The notes under the pieces were generated by a model. That model did no database searches. It was not told the origin of the DNA and saw only the letters and a list, made by a program, of their open reading frames with translations. The position numbers were made by a program, and so were the translations under genes. DNA of 14,335 bases from Corynebacterium sp. (GTDB lineage Bacteria; Actinomycetota; Actinomycetes; Mycobacteriales; Mycobacteriaceae), in assembly GCF_030826625.1 (NCBI RefSeq), contig NZ_JAPJNQ010000055.1:1-14335 (forward strand). Direction: 5' to 3'. This document shows, in pieces, positions 1 to 7,721 of the stretch. Within the stretch, counting starts at the first letter, position 1. Every line of letters begins with the position of its first letter.

Positions 1-868
1 CTGGCGTTGTGGCAGTGCCAACGAAGACGTCGTTTTTGCACACATGCAACTGCCCTGGGGCAAGCTCAACATCACCGATAAGGAGCGCTGCTTTCGAATC
101 CGCTTCCACCAACGTGATCGGTGAAATTTTCAGCCGCTGCTCGCCTAACATCGCCCAAGCACCGGGACCGGGGGTATACGCGCGGATATGGCGATCCACT
201 GCAAAGTCTGGTTGTGACCAATCAATATGCGCCTGCTCCGGCGAAATCTTCGGAGCATAGCTTGCCTCACCAGTTTGCGGCCGGGCCTCCAGGCGATCGT
301 CGGCAAGCCCGTCCATGGTCGCAACCAACAGCTTAGAACCCGAATAAGCCAGGCGGGTAAGCAAATCATCCGCAGTATCATCGCCACGAATCGCTTCGGT
401 GACGGTGCCCAATACATCGCCGGTGTCTAGCCCCTCTTCGATGCGGAACGTGCTCGCACCTGTGATGTCATCGCCATGGGCAATAGCTGCTTGCACAGGC
501 GCGGCACCGCGCCACTGTGGAAGCAAAGAGAAATGCAGATTAATCCACCCGTGGCGAGCAACAGACAATAAATCAGCACTGATTAACTTGCCATAAGCAA
601 CCACAGCGATCGCTTCAGGAGCTAACTCAGCTAACCACGCGCGTACCTGCTGGCCATCGCTGCTGTCGGCACGCAAGGTCGTCGGCTTCAAGACCTCAAT
701 CCCTCGCTCACCGGCCACAGCGGCCACAGGCGACGGAGCCAAGCTACGGCCGCGTCCTTTGCGTGCATCCGGCCGCGTCAATACCCCGACGACTTCGTGG
801 TCCGAATCCAATAACGCTTCTAGGGCAACCACGGCTGGCTCCGGGGTGCCAGCAAAAACAATCCGCAT
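1..868 (-). CDS. fmt: Methionyl-tRNA formyltransferase, 3' end cut by window edge
   Basis: This cytoplasmic enzyme transfers a formyl group from 10-formyltetrahydrofolate to the methionine on initiator tRNA. The window shows 289 codons from the start; the family is usually about 310-320 residues, so a short C-terminal piece is missing beyond base 1. The N-terminal Rossmann-like catalytic domain opens with MRIVFAGTPEPA. The catalytic triad is recognisable as Asn110 and His112 in NLHFSLLPQWRGAAP and Asp148 in EEGLDTGDVL, each shifted by four from the E. coli residues. From about residue 210 the C-terminal tRNA-binding domain begins. The ATG at 866-868 is preceded by a strong Shine-Dalgarno sequence (TTGGAGGACT then ATG). 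It lies 63 bp after priA with no terminator between, so co-transcription with priA and metK is likely. Confidence 0.95.
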   Translation of the reverse strand, partial: MRIVFAGTPEPAVVALEALLDSDHEVVGVLTRPDARKGRGRSLAPSPVAAVAGERGIEVLKPTTLRADSSDGQQVRAWLAELAPEAIAVVAYGKLISADLLSVARHGWINLHFSLLPQWRGAAPVQAAIAHGDDITGASTFRIEEGLDTGDVLGTVTEAIRGDDTADDLLTRLAYSGSKLLVATMDGLADDRLEARPQTGEASYAPKISPEQAHIDWSQPDFAVDRHIRAYTPGPGAWAMLGEQRLKISPITLVEADSKAALLIGDVELAPGQLHVCKNDVFVGTATTP

Positions 869-931
869 AGTCCTCCAACTTCCTTGATTGCGGTCGCTGC
901 GTGCAGGCAACCACTTAACTAAGAATTCAGC

Positions 932-3013
932 CTAACCGATATGGATTGGGTCCACCTGAATACGTAACGGCAACTCATCTTTCCGTAAATTACGAGCAGC
1001 AGCAGCCACCCGCAACGCCGAACCAAGCTCAGCACGTGGCCCCAACGGGCTACGCACCAAAATTCTCTGCGGCGGGCCGAAACGCTGCTCGTCATACTCA
1101 CCAGGCAGCCGAGTGGAATATGGCAAGTCCACAGGACCCAATACTTCCGCGTCCTTAGGCAGTTCGACGAGATCAAGAAACATATCCAGGCTCGCATCTG
1201 CGCCATCGATCGCAGCCATATGCACCGCCGGCGGAAATTTCGTCTCTCGACGTCCTTCGAGTTCCGCCGCGGCAGCAGAAACTGGATCCCACCGAATTAA
1301 ATACTGCACCGTCGGCAAGCTAGCATCGGCAACGACAACCACCGCACCACCGTCGTCACGTCCGTCGACAAGCGCGGCGGCGTGCATCCACGTCGACAGC
1401 GTATCCTCTGCCGCCCGCAAATCCTGTCGGCCCAGCAGAGCCCACGTATCCAGCAATAATGCCGCACCATAATTCCCACCTTCAACTTGCGGCTCTGCCC
1501 CTGGAGTGGCCACCACTAACGCCGGTGCGTGGCGCACGGAATCGAGCACACGAGAGCCGCCCGAGGTAATCACCCGGGTGGAAGGAAAAGCACGCCCTAG
1601 CTCTTCTGCCGTGCGATCTGCGCCGAGCACCACCGCGCGCAGCTGCTGCGAACCACATTCGCCACACCGAAACGCAGAATGAATCGCACCGCACCAACGA
1701 CAGGTCGGAACGGAAGCCTCCCTGGCATCGTCACCAGATCCTGGCCTCACATAACGCGATTGCTGGTGGTCCCCTGCTTGCTGCGAAGCCCCAAACGCAG
1801 GATCCTGCCCCGGTAACCCCAAAGGCCCATTACAAATCCTGCACCGCGCCGGATGACGGCATTTTCTACAGGACAAAGTGGGAATATAGCCTTTCCGCGG
1901 TACCTGGATCAGCACCGGTTTTCCAGCGGCAAGTGCGCGCCGGGCAGCCGAAAATGCCAGCCCCGGTATCCGTGCTTGTGCTGCAACTGGGTCTTTTTCA
2001 CGCTCGAAATCAGTATCCGCGGCCGCGCGAATCAACGGTGCAGATTCACGTATCCGCTCACGCGAAGCAGTTAGGCTGTGCATCCATCCAGATTCCACCA
2101 ATAATTGCGTTTCTGCAGTGCGCGAGTACGCACCGATCAACAGCGCGCACGATTCGAGACCCGCCCGCGTGGTCAGCACTTCGCGCGCATGCGGATACGG
2201 GGCACGTGGGTCAATCAGATTCTCGTCACCATCATCAATGATCGCCGCCAACCGCAAGTTCTGTACCGGCGCAAAAGCCGCGTTCCGAGTACCGATCACG
2301 ATGCGTGACTGCCCGTTGAGCACAGATAAAAAGCGACGGTAACGCGCTTGTGCCCCCAATTGTGCATTGAGCACCGTCACCTGCTTCGGGCCCAAGTATT
2401 CTCGCAGCGCCTGCTCGAGACGGTCAAGATCACGTTGATCGGGAACCACGAGCAACACGCCGCCGCCATCAATGGCTACCTTGGCAGCTAGTGCAGCAAG
2501 CGTGCGCGTCCAGGATTCTCCTGCGCAAATCTGCCACGCTGCACGGGCCGGTTTCTCGGACAAAACAGCATCGACGAACGATTGCCCATAGACATAGCGC
2601 GACCATGCCGAAAGATCCGGTTCATCGGTGTTTCCGAGATCCTCCCAAGCGCTGTCAAAATCTGCGTTTTCAGCTTGCGCGTGTCTCGGTGGGATTGCGT
2701 TGCGGATGATATCCGCCCGGGTTCCGCCGTAACGCTGAGCTAGTGCTTCTACCAGTTGCGCAGTGCGAGGCGGATAAACCACCTGCGAAGAATACACTCG
2801 TTCGAGATATCGCAGTTTCCCGGCATGGTCCGAGTGCGCACGGCGTTCCACAACAATTCCGTCGACCAGTCTGCCGTGGAACCGAATCCGTACTCGCGTT
2901 CCCGGCTGGGCGTCTTCGTCATCACGTTCAGCCACCAAATAATCGAAGCCACGATCCAAATGTGCCAAACCTAATAGTGGCAACACATGGGCTACCGGTC
3001 GAGCGAACTCCAT
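932..3013 (-). CDS. priA: PriA-like primosomal protein N' with degenerate helicase motifs
   Basis: This is the actinobacterial form of the replication restart protein PriA, 693 residues. The N-terminal DNA-binding domain covers roughly residues 1-105. The ATPase core is recognisable but decayed. Motif I reads AGESWTRT (about 164-171) with no Walker A lysine. Motif II reads DDGDE (260-264) instead of DEEHD. The GRAGR motif near the C-terminal half is absent. All eight zinc-binding cysteines remain as four CxxC pairs: 382/385, 391/394, 438/441 and 450/453. The second and third pairs are separated by 43 residues, far more than in E. coli PriA, through a Gln/Gly-rich linker. A DNA-binding or scaffold role without helicase activity is inferred; loss of these motifs is known for actinobacterial PriA. 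The ATG lies 6 bp after the metK stop with only a weak ribosome site, which suggests translational coupling. Confidence 0.93.
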   Translation of the reverse strand: MEFARPVAHVLPLLGLAHLDRGFDYLVAERDDEDAQPGTRVRIRFHGRLVDGIVVERRAHSDHAGKLRYLERVYSSQVVYPPRTAQLVEALAQRYGGTRADIIRNAIPPRHAQAENADFDSAWEDLGNTDEPDLSAWSRYVYGQSFVDAVLSEKPARAAWQICAGESWTRTLAALAAKVAIDGGGVLLVVPDQRDLDRLEQALREYLGPKQVTVLNAQLGAQARYRRFLSVLNGQSRIVIGTRNAAFAPVQNLRLAAIIDDGDENLIDPRAPYPHAREVLTTRAGLESCALLIGAYSRTAETQLLVESGWMHSLTASRERIRESAPLIRAAADTDFEREKDPVAAQARIPGLAFSAARRALAAGKPVLIQVPRKGYIPTLSCRKCRHPARCRICNGPLGLPGQDPAFGASQQAGDHQQSRYVRPGSGDDAREASVPTCRWCGAIHSAFRCGECGSQQLRAVVLGADRTAEELGRAFPSTRVITSGGSRVLDSVRHAPALVVATPGAEPQVEGGNYGAALLLDTWALLGRQDLRAAEDTLSTWMHAAALVDGRDDGGAVVVVADASLPTVQYLIRWDPVSAAAAELEGRRETKFPPAVHMAAIDGADASLDMFLDLVELPKDAEVLGPVDLPYSTRLPGEYDEQRFGPPQRILVRSPLGPRAELGSALRVAAAARNLRKDELPLRIQVDPIHIG

Positions 3014-3019
3014 CGGGTT

Positions 3020-4255
3020 TTAGGCGACCCCGGCGGCTATGCGCAATTGTTCCACACGGTTCGTCTGCTCCCACGGCAGATTGACATCATCGCGGCCAAA
3101 GTGCCCATAGGCTGCAGTAGGACGATAGATGGGACGCAGCAAATCTAGCTCACGAATAATTACGGCTGGACGCAGATCAAACGTTTGTGCAACTGCGGCC
3201 TGAATAGACTCGTCGTCAAGACCGTGGTGGGCGGTGCCAAAAGTTTCGACATACAATCCGACAGGATTGGCTCGACCGATCGCGTAAGCCACTTGCACTT
3301 CTGCGCGGTCTGCAAGCCCCGCCGCGACGATATTCTTGGCGACCCAACGCATTGCATACGCAGCAGAGCGGTCGACTTTCGACGGGTCCTTGCCGGAAAA
3401 TGCTCCACCGCCGTGCCGAGCCATGCCACCATAGGTATCGACGATGATTTTGCGTCCAGTCAATCCCGCATCACCCATCGGTCCACCAAGAATGAACGAA
3501 CCGGAAGGGTTGATGAGCAAAGTGACATTATCGGTATAGAAATCTTCCAGCCCTGCTTCTGCGATCACGTGCTCGATAACGTGGGTACGCAGCTGGTCTT
3601 CCAGCCACTGCTGGCTAACTTCGGGATCATGCTGCGTGGAAATCACGATGGTATCGATATGCGACGGAGTCTGACCGCTATACGCGAATGTCACCTGGGT
3701 TTTGCCATCCGGACGCAAGTGCTCAACGATCCCCTGTTTACGGACTTCCGTGAGACGACGGGACAAACGGTGTGCCAAGGCAATGGGCAGCGGCATAAAC
3801 TCTGGAGTTTCGTTGGTCGCATAACCAAACATCAGGCCTTGGTCGCCGGCACCGGCGAGGTCATCGTCATCAAGCTGAGAGCCCGAACGTGCCTCGTGAG
3901 AACGGTCCACACCATCGCCGATTTCCTGGGACTGCTCACCAATCGCGATGTTAACGCCACAGGTGCGCCCGTCGAATCCGACATCGGAACTGGTGAAACC
4001 GATATCAAGCAAAGTCTTGCGCACCAATTGCGGGATTTCCACGTAGGCACTCGTGCGTACTTCGCCGGCCACATGGACCTGTCCGGTTGTTACGAGCGTT
4101 TCGACAGCGACTCGTGCATGTTGATCCTTCGCCAACAGTGCATCCAGGATGCTATCTGAGATAGCGTCACAGATTTTGTCTGGGTGACCTTCGGTCACGG
4201 ATTCGGAGGTAAACAAGCGCAAACCGGCGGCGCTCGCGCGAACTGGTGCAGCCAC
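3020..4255 (-). CDS. metK: S-adenosylmethionine synthetase
   Basis: MetK makes S-adenosylmethionine from methionine and ATP, in the cytoplasm. The 411-residue protein has the usual family length and all the signature stretches: SESVTEGHPDKICD (about 17-30, with the ATP-binding His24), GAGDQGLMFGYA (135-146) and the phosphate-binding glycine loop GGGAFSGKD (282-290). The start is GTG at 4253-4255, preceded at a 5-nt distance by AAGGAA. That fits better than any alternative start. The gene has its own promoter with an overlapping McbR operator and a roughly 115-nt structured leader. priA follows after 6 bp and fmt after that, so metK probably heads a metK-priA-fmt transcript. A 324-codon open frame on the opposite strand (3185-4159) is a shadow of this gene. 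Confidence 0.98.
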   Translation of the reverse strand: MAAPVRASAAGLRLFTSESVTEGHPDKICDAISDSILDALLAKDQHARVAVETLVTTGQVHVAGEVRTSAYVEIPQLVRKTLLDIGFTSSDVGFDGRTCGVNIAIGEQSQEIGDGVDRSHEARSGSQLDDDDLAGAGDQGLMFGYATNETPEFMPLPIALAHRLSRRLTEVRKQGIVEHLRPDGKTQVTFAYSGQTPSHIDTIVISTQHDPEVSQQWLEDQLRTHVIEHVIAEAGLEDFYTDNVTLLINPSGSFILGGPMGDAGLTGRKIIVDTYGGMARHGGGAFSGKDPSKVDRSAAYAMRWVAKNIVAAGLADRAEVQVAYAIGRANPVGLYVETFGTAHHGLDDESIQAAVAQTFDLRPAVIIRELDLLRPIYRPTAAYGHFGRDDVNLPWEQTNRVEQLRIAAGVA

Positions 4256-4294
4256 GAAAATTCCTTAGACAGCTGGGGATGACGACGTACATGA

Positions 4295-4340
4295 AGTATG
4301 CGGTAACTGGCGATACGCTAGTTGGCCATTCGAGCATACT
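4295..4340 (-). promoter_or_regulatory. Long hairpin in the metK leader
   Basis: In the metK leader RNA, AGTATGC (4340-4334) can pair perfectly with GCATACT (4301-4295). Inside it, AACTAGCG and CGCCAGTT pair around a three-base TAT loop with one A/C mismatch, giving a two-part hairpin. The 3' arm GCATACT overlaps an ACTTCA that could instead pair with TGAAGT at the leader's 5' end (4371-4366), so two alternative folds are possible. The pairing is read directly from the sequence. A regulatory role is inferred, and I could not match it to a known SAM riboswitch class. Confidence 0.5.
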
Positions 4341-4343
4341 GAA

Positions 4344-4363
4344 CGGTGCGACAACCCGCACCG
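4344..4363 (-). promoter_or_regulatory. 5'-proximal hairpin of the metK leader
   Basis: CGGTGCG and CGCACCG form a perfect 7-bp GC-rich stem with a 6-base loop. It starts only a few bases after the predicted transcription start (about 4368-4370). There is no T tract after it, so it is not an obvious terminator. It could stabilise the 5' end of the message or form part of a control element together with the next hairpin. Confidence 0.55.
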
Positions 4364-4374
4364 GAACTTCACTT

Positions 4375-4403
4375 AGTATAGACAAAGCGGTCTAGAAGCG
4401 CAA
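4375..4403 (-). promoter_or_regulatory. metK promoter
   Basis: On the coding strand, TTGCGC (4403-4398) and TATACT (4380-4375) are separated by exactly 17 bp, a good vegetative sigma promoter. Transcription would start near 4368-4370, leaving a leader of about 115 nt before the GTG start. The McbR box fills most of the spacer and includes the first two bases of the -10 hexamer. Confidence 0.7.
4379..4394. promoter_or_regulatory. McbR operator (TAGAC-N6-GTCTA)
   Basis: TAGACAAAGCGGTCTA is an exact copy of the published corynebacterial McbR consensus, an inverted repeat TAGAC/GTCTA with a 6-bp spacer. McbR is the TetR-type repressor of methionine and sulfur metabolism in C. glutamicum, where metK is among its targets. 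Here the box lies between the -35 and -10 of the metK promoter, so a bound repressor would block RNA polymerase. The match is seen directly; the regulator itself is not in this window. Confidence 0.8.
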
Positions 4404-4550
4404 TGAAGAGCTGAGCTAATATTCATCGGTGGCTTAAGTTCATCGCACTGGCATATACGACGCTTTTAACGCCACGACTCGAAACCGCAACTTTGCGCAG
4501 ATGACTTAGGCCGAACGTGCTCCAACAGTTCAGTAAAGCGTTGAAAGCTT
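4404..4550. other. Upper part of the coaBC-metK gap, no gene seen
   Basis: Together with 4256-4403 this makes a 295-bp gap between coaBC and metK. Just after the coaBC stop there is only a weak AAAGC/GCTTT pairing, with no following T tract. I see no convincing terminator, small gene or RNA gene here, so some read-through from coaBC towards metK is possible. Confidence 0.4.
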
Positions 4551-5831
4551 TTAGAGCTGTAGCGCCAATTTATCCAAGATCTGTGCGGCGACCACATGCT
4601 TTGGGCCAGCAGCAATCTCAGTGACACCACCGTCTTTATCAAGCAAATAGCCCTGATTGCTCGCTTGCCCGAAAACTTTACCCGGGCCAACTTCATTACA
4701 CATCAAAACATCACAGCCCTTGCGGGCGAGTTTCTGTTGGGCATAGTCCAAAATCGAACTCTCACTATCACCAGTTTCGGCGGCAAACCCCATGATTACC
4801 GGTTTTGACGCCAACGTACCCCGTGCACGAGCGGCCACTAATCCGGCCAAAACATCTGGATTCTCCGTCATCTCCAAGCGGCTCAAGCCGGATTCCGCAT
4901 TAGATTTTTTCATCTTGTATTCCGCTGGTGTCGTCGGACGATAATCCGAGACAGCCGCAGCCATAATTATGACGTCAGCTCCGTCTGCGTGATCGTGCAT
5001 AGCCTGCTGTAGTTCTTGCGTGGTTTCTACACCGATGACCTTGGCACCTGGTGGGTTCGGCAGCGTGGCATTATTCGCTGCAACTAAAGTCACAGTAGCG
5101 CCGCGTTGGACTGCGATGTCTGCCAGAGCAAATCCTTGTCGCCCGGAGGAACGATTGCCGATAAAGCGTACCGGGTCAATAATTTCTTGCGTTCCACCAG
5201 CGCTGATGAGCACATTAACGCCTTCGAGATTATGCTCCATGTTGACACCGGCAAACACAGTACGGGCAAGTTCTGCGATATGGGCTGGCTCTGGCAAGCG
5301 GCCCGCCCCAGAGTCAGTCCCGGTCAAACGACCCACGTCGGGATTCAGCACGACAATGCCGCGCTCGCGCAACAAGGCCACATTCGCTTGTGTCGCAGGG
5401 TTGTTCCACATTTCAGTGTGCATCGCTGGTGCCAAAACGACCGGGCACGTCGCTATCAACACGGTGGCCGCGAGGAGATCATCGGCTAGACCACTGGCAA
5501 TCCGCGCCATAAAATCCGCAGTCGCCGGGGCGATCACGATGCCGTCGGCTTCTTGCCCCAGCCGCACATGAGCTACCTCGTCCACATCATCAAACACAGT
5601 GGTCGAGACTGGGTTTCCCGATAGCGCTTCAAACGTCGCGGCACCAACGAAACGCAGTGCCGCATTCGTCGGAATTACGCGTACATCATCGCCAGCTTCA
5701 CTGAAATCTCGGATGATCTGGCAGGCCTTATACGCAGCAATGCCACCACAGACCCCCACGACGATGTTGCGTGTGGCAGGCTTCTGGCTCAGTACGGTAT
5801 CTGTGAAGGACTCTGACGATGCTGGCGTCAT
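4551..5831 (-). CDS. coaBC: Bifunctional CoaBC (phosphopantothenoylcysteine synthetase/decarboxylase)
   Basis: CoaBC joins cysteine to 4'-phosphopantothenate and decarboxylates the product to 4'-phosphopantetheine, two consecutive steps of coenzyme A synthesis. The 426-residue protein has both domains. The N-terminal flavin-dependent decarboxylase (CoaC, about 20-190) contains the catalytic His88 in AHVRLGQ and the PAMHTEMW motif (135-142). The C-terminal CTP-dependent synthetase (CoaB, about 202-426) contains ISAGGTQEIIDPVRFIGNRS (209-228), AAAVSDYR (291-298), the YKMKK lysine region (305-309) and GFAAETGD (348-355). The ATG at 5829-5831 follows AGGAGAG at a normal distance. It lies 78 bp downstream of the symporter gene. 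That gap has a short CTGCC/GGCAG hairpin without a T tract and no clear promoter, so co-transcription with the transporter is possible. Confidence 0.97.
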   Translation of the reverse strand: MTPASSESFTDTVLSQKPATRNIVVGVCGGIAAYKACQIIRDFSEAGDDVRVIPTNAALRFVGAATFEALSGNPVSTTVFDDVDEVAHVRLGQEADGIVIAPATADFMARIASGLADDLLAATVLIATCPVVLAPAMHTEMWNNPATQANVALLRERGIVVLNPDVGRLTGTDSGAGRLPEPAHIAELARTVFAGVNMEHNLEGVNVLISAGGTQEIIDPVRFIGNRSSGRQGFALADIAVQRGATVTLVAANNATLPNPPGAKVIGVETTQELQQAMHDHADGADVIIMAAAVSDYRPTTPAEYKMKKSNAESGLSRLEMTENPDVLAGLVAARARGTLASKPVIMGFAAETGDSESSILDYAQQKLARKGCDVLMCNEVGPGKVFGQASNQGYLLDKDGGVTEIAAGPKHVVAAQILDKLALQL

Positions 5832-5909
5832 CGAGAACTCTCCTGTTCGTTCGGATGAGTTGCGTGCTCTAATGCGGCTAGTTCTGCCGCTGGGCAGCTC
5901 GCAATAAAG

Positions 5910-7529
5910 CTAGCTCATGATTGGGACGTAGAATAACCCTACCGCGGTGAACAGGATCGCAATAAAGCCGATCGCGCCGTAAATATACAAGTTGGTGCGC
6001 TTGACTTCGGCGACCGTGACATCAGATTCGACCCGCTGCTTCAAGTCAGAAATATACTGCCAAGAGCTTTCTTCTACTGGTTTGACCTTTGATCCGACAA
6101 GCACGGCGATAAGGCTCGCTGCCAGACCAAACAGAACTGGGTGGAAAGCCATTGGCCATTCGACCCCACCGAAAGTTTTGATGCTTTCCAGAACCAAGGT
6201 AATCAGGCCTCCGAGCAGCATTCCCCAGAACGCACCAGCTTCTGAAATTCGTTTCGACTGGGTCGAGGCGAAAGCAACAATTCCCCACGAGGCTGCAAAA
6301 AACGATGCCGCCATGTAGCCAATATCCAGCACGCTCGGGGTTGCGACATAAGCCAACAGCAACGCGATCGCACCAACAATAAGCATCGCCCACCGCGCAC
6401 TGCGCACATTATCGGTCTTGGTTTCATCGCCATCCAGTCCTTCACCGCGCTGGAAAAGCGGCCCAACGTCGTGGGCGGCGCTGAAACCGACCAAGGACAA
6501 AAACGTCGATGCAGACGACAAACCAGCAGCGACGATACCCGTCACCAAGATGACTCCAACGGCGGTCGGCATGACGTTATAAGCCGCCCAAATGAACACC
6601 TGCGAATTAGGCTCAATGTCAGGGTTGATCAGGTTTACAGCATAAGCAGCAAACATGATGAAGAGATAGAACGCTGGGATAATCAACAAGGTGATAATGC
6701 CCGCGCGAATCGCGGTGTGGCTAGATTTCGCCATCATGTAGCGCGAGGCTTGCCATGGACTCACGGCCGTCACAAACGCCCACACCAAACCAAAGGTGAA
6801 GATGTAAATGAGTGCCTCACCAATCGAATTTAAGCGCTCTCCTGGTCCTTCGACCTGGCCATGCCACAACAATCCTTCCCGAAGCGTCGGATCAGCTGCG
6901 AGGTTGCTAAAGGCCTGACGTACGCCACCTGCTTCCCGGAAAATCGCGATCGAGCCCAAAACACCACCAATGATGAAGAAGAAGAACATCATCGTATCGG
7001 TGATGATCACACCCTTGGAGCCCGACAACACCGTGAAGATCGTGAACGCAACCCAGGTGATGAATACAGCCCAAAAACCGTCGATCCCCAGAATCGCCTC
7101 AATAACCACCGCAAGACCACGGGTAACCGTGACTAAATACAGCCCCATCCCGATCAGCACCGAAGCTCCGGCCAATCCGCGCAGGCGAGATGAATTAAAA
7201 CGTTTGCCGAAGAATTCTGGGATCGTTAGTGCTTCTGAATCGCGCAAGTAGCGGCCAAACAGCACTACACCGGCGAGGTAGCCCATCTTAGACATCACAC
7301 CGAGCAGCAGAATTGGCCATGGGAAGCCGTCATAAGCCATACCGGCCTCACCCATCAGCGCAACCGTCGACAAGAATGACGCGACTAGCGTGCCGACGAT
7401 GAACAAAACGCCGACGTTACGACCGGCGACGAAATAATCGTTCTTGTTACTAATGCCGCGGCTCACCCAAATTCCGACGACCAGAAATCCGATGAACGAA
7501 AGAATAACTGTGATCGTAAACGTATCCAC
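5910..7529 (-). CDS. Sodium:solute symporter family transporter, substrate unknown
   Basis: This is a 539-residue inner-membrane transporter of the sodium:solute symporter (SSS) family, expected to import a solute together with sodium. About 13 hydrophobic segments can be counted. The family's early YFVAGR motif is at 32-37 after the first helix. AAGLSSASTFLSLVG (334-348) matches the serine-rich helix that forms part of the sodium site. A charged cytoplasmic stretch (about 480-512) precedes a last helix (about 513-535). The start is GTG (7527-7529), overlapping the TAG stop of the upstream 45-codon gene by one base, so translation is probably coupled. The protein resembles PanF, ActP and proline carriers in layout, and I cannot assign a substrate from motifs. 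Its position just before coaBC makes pantothenate a candidate, by inference only. Confidence 0.9.
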   Translation of the reverse strand: MDTFTITVILSFIGFLVVGIWVSRGISNKNDYFVAGRNVGVLFIVGTLVASFLSTVALMGEAGMAYDGFPWPILLLGVMSKMGYLAGVVLFGRYLRDSEALTIPEFFGKRFNSSRLRGLAGASVLIGMGLYLVTVTRGLAVVIEAILGIDGFWAVFITWVAFTIFTVLSGSKGVIITDTMMFFFFIIGGVLGSIAIFREAGGVRQAFSNLAADPTLREGLLWHGQVEGPGERLNSIGEALIYIFTFGLVWAFVTAVSPWQASRYMMAKSSHTAIRAGIITLLIIPAFYLFIMFAAYAVNLINPDIEPNSQVFIWAAYNVMPTAVGVILVTGIVAAGLSSASTFLSLVGFSAAHDVGPLFQRGEGLDGDETKTDNVRSARWAMLIVGAIALLLAYVATPSVLDIGYMAASFFAASWGIVAFASTQSKRISEAGAFWGMLLGGLITLVLESIKTFGGVEWPMAFHPVLFGLAASLIAVLVGSKVKPVEESSWQYISDLKQRVESDVTVAEVKRTNLYIYGAIGFIAILFTAVGLFYVPIMS

Positions 7530-7666
7530 TATTTCTCAGCCTCCCCCTTCTCTTCAGCGGTGCGCTGGGCGTTTTTCAGCTCAGAATTTAGTTTCCAATA
7601 GGCCAAGCCAAGTCCGATACTAAACACCACGATGTGCAAAATGCTGGGAAATAGCAGTTCGAGCAT
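7529..7666 (-). CDS. 45-residue single-helix membrane microprotein, probable symporter partner
   Basis: This small gene encodes 45 residues starting MLELLFPSILHIVVFSIGLG. Residues about 4-24 form one hydrophobic helix, and the rest (from WKLNSELKNAQ to the end) is rich in Lys and Glu and probably helical. ATG is at 7664-7666, preceded by GGAG at a 6-base distance, a good ribosome site. Its TAG stop overlaps the GTG of the symporter by one base. Reading frame, ribosome site and overlap together make it a real gene despite its size. Small membrane partners encoded just upstream are known for other transporters: YhdT with PanF, YjcH with ActP, MetS with MetP. None of these is obviously similar in sequence. 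A role in assembling or stabilising the transporter is inferred. Confidence 0.8.
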   Translation of the reverse strand: MLELLFPSILHIVVFSIGLGLAYWKLNSELKNAQRTAEEKGEAEK

Positions 7667-7694
7667 TCATCACTCCATTCAACAACTGTTCATA

Positions 7695-7719
7695 AAAACA
7701 CTGGACGTACAAAACACTG
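7695..7719. repeat. Pair of 9-bp direct repeats in the symporter leader
   Basis: On the coding strand CAGTGTTTT occurs twice (7719-7711 and 7703-7695), separated by 7 bp, a 16-bp period. They lie at or just after the predicted transcription start of the microprotein/symporter unit, a place where a repressor could bind. The repeat is exact; its function is unknown. Confidence 0.45.
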
Positions 7720-7721
7720 AG

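Noticed and set aside
3185..4159. 324-codon open frame on the plus strand opposite metK
   Set aside because: It lies wholly antisense to metK, shows no recognisable domain, and is explained by codon bias of the real gene.
4266..4270. Second TAGAC half-site near the metK ribosome site
   Set aside because: No GTCTA partner at a 6-bp spacing; a single five-base match is expected by chance.
4256..4374. S-adenosylmethionine riboswitch ahead of metK
   Set aside because: The leader is structured, but I cannot identify the conserved core of any known SAM riboswitch class by eye; reported only as an unclassified leader structure.
5020..5571. 183-codon plus-strand open frame opposite coaBC
   Set aside because: It is a shadow of coaBC; low-complexity Ala/Arg/Ser/Pro composition and no family features.
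5882..5900. CTGCC/GGCAG hairpin after the symporter as a terminator
   Set aside because: The stem is only 5 bp and no T tract follows, so termination before coaBC cannot be claimed.
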